A DNA stretch of 64,000 nucleotides from an uncultured Prevotellaceae bacterium (GTDB taxonomy: Bacteria > Bacteroidota > Bacteroidia > Bacteroidales > Bacteroidaceae): contig CACYRB010000003.1 of the NCBI GenBank assembly GCA_902776685.1, positions 1 to 64,000 of the forward strand, written 5' to 3'. Below are positions 63,994-64,000 of this stretch, piece by piece; within the stretch, counting starts at the first letter, position 1; each line of letters starts with the position of its first letter. Both the position numbers and the translations under genes were made by a program. The notes below the pieces were generated by a model. The model made no database searches. It saw only the letters and a list, made by a program, of their open reading frames with translations, and had not been told where the DNA came from.

Positions 63994-64000
63994 ATGTTTT

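Overview
The window looks like chromosome from a Prevotella-like member of the Bacteroidales. The signs are three SusC/SusD outer-membrane pairs, C10 cysteine proteases, secreted proteins ending in Por-type tails (YDLQGRK then GIYIVNG...VVK), and many promoters of the Bacteroidetes form TTTG-N19/20-TAnnTTTG. Species cannot be fixed from sequence alone. Housekeeping genes (rnhB, gpmI, ung, gyrB, rpsT, tRNA-Glu, recO, sufS) are interleaved with surface and polysaccharide-use genes. Spacers are rich in palindromic and 7-bp-period repeats.

Layout. 0.1-4.1 kb: a GH51 arabinofuranosidase gene broken by a short deletion/frameshift. 4.5-9.5 kb: ZIP metal transporter, sialate O-acetylesterase, small ORF, RNase HII, WYL regulator. 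9.9-27.2 kb: two divergent operons with the same order (SusC, SusD, lipoprotein, C10 protease), separated by a tyrosine recombinase gene. 27.5-30.6 kb: phosphoglycerate mutase and a GH43 enzyme. 30.7-35.9 kb: a type III restriction-modification operon behind a long structured leader. 36-45 kb: ung, membrane proteins, a DUF3109 protein, AraC regulator, membrane-bound HTH regulator, gyrB, DUF3298-like protein. 45-54 kb: rpsT, tRNA-Glu, recO, a giant GLUG-repeat surface protein, a BspA-like/WecA-like pair, sufS. 54-64 kb: a minus-strand polysaccharide-utilisation operon (ELWxxDGT protein, SusC, SusD, lipoprotein, sialidase/GH93-like beta-propeller).

The most striking system is the region 17.5-19.8 kb. 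The recombinase gene lies between two 27-bp inverted repeats that resemble tyrosine-recombinase crossover sites. These sit inside a second, 75-bp perfect inverted repeat formed by the 5' ends of the two divergent susC genes. A consensus promoter inside the segment points out to the left susC, while no matching promoter points to the right susC. I read this as an invertible switch that turns on one of two SusCD-protease operons at a time. Similar recombinase-linked switches are known in Bacteroides; this locus is inferred from sequence only.

A second candidate is the leader of the type III restriction-modification operon. It has a 10-codon leader ORF and three segments that can form either an antiterminator or a U-tailed terminator. 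Other notable structure: 7-bp-period repeats and G-rich hairpin repeats that run in frame into the C-terminal tails of secreted enzymes, and a 250-330 bp nested palindromic element whose core is flipped between its two copies.
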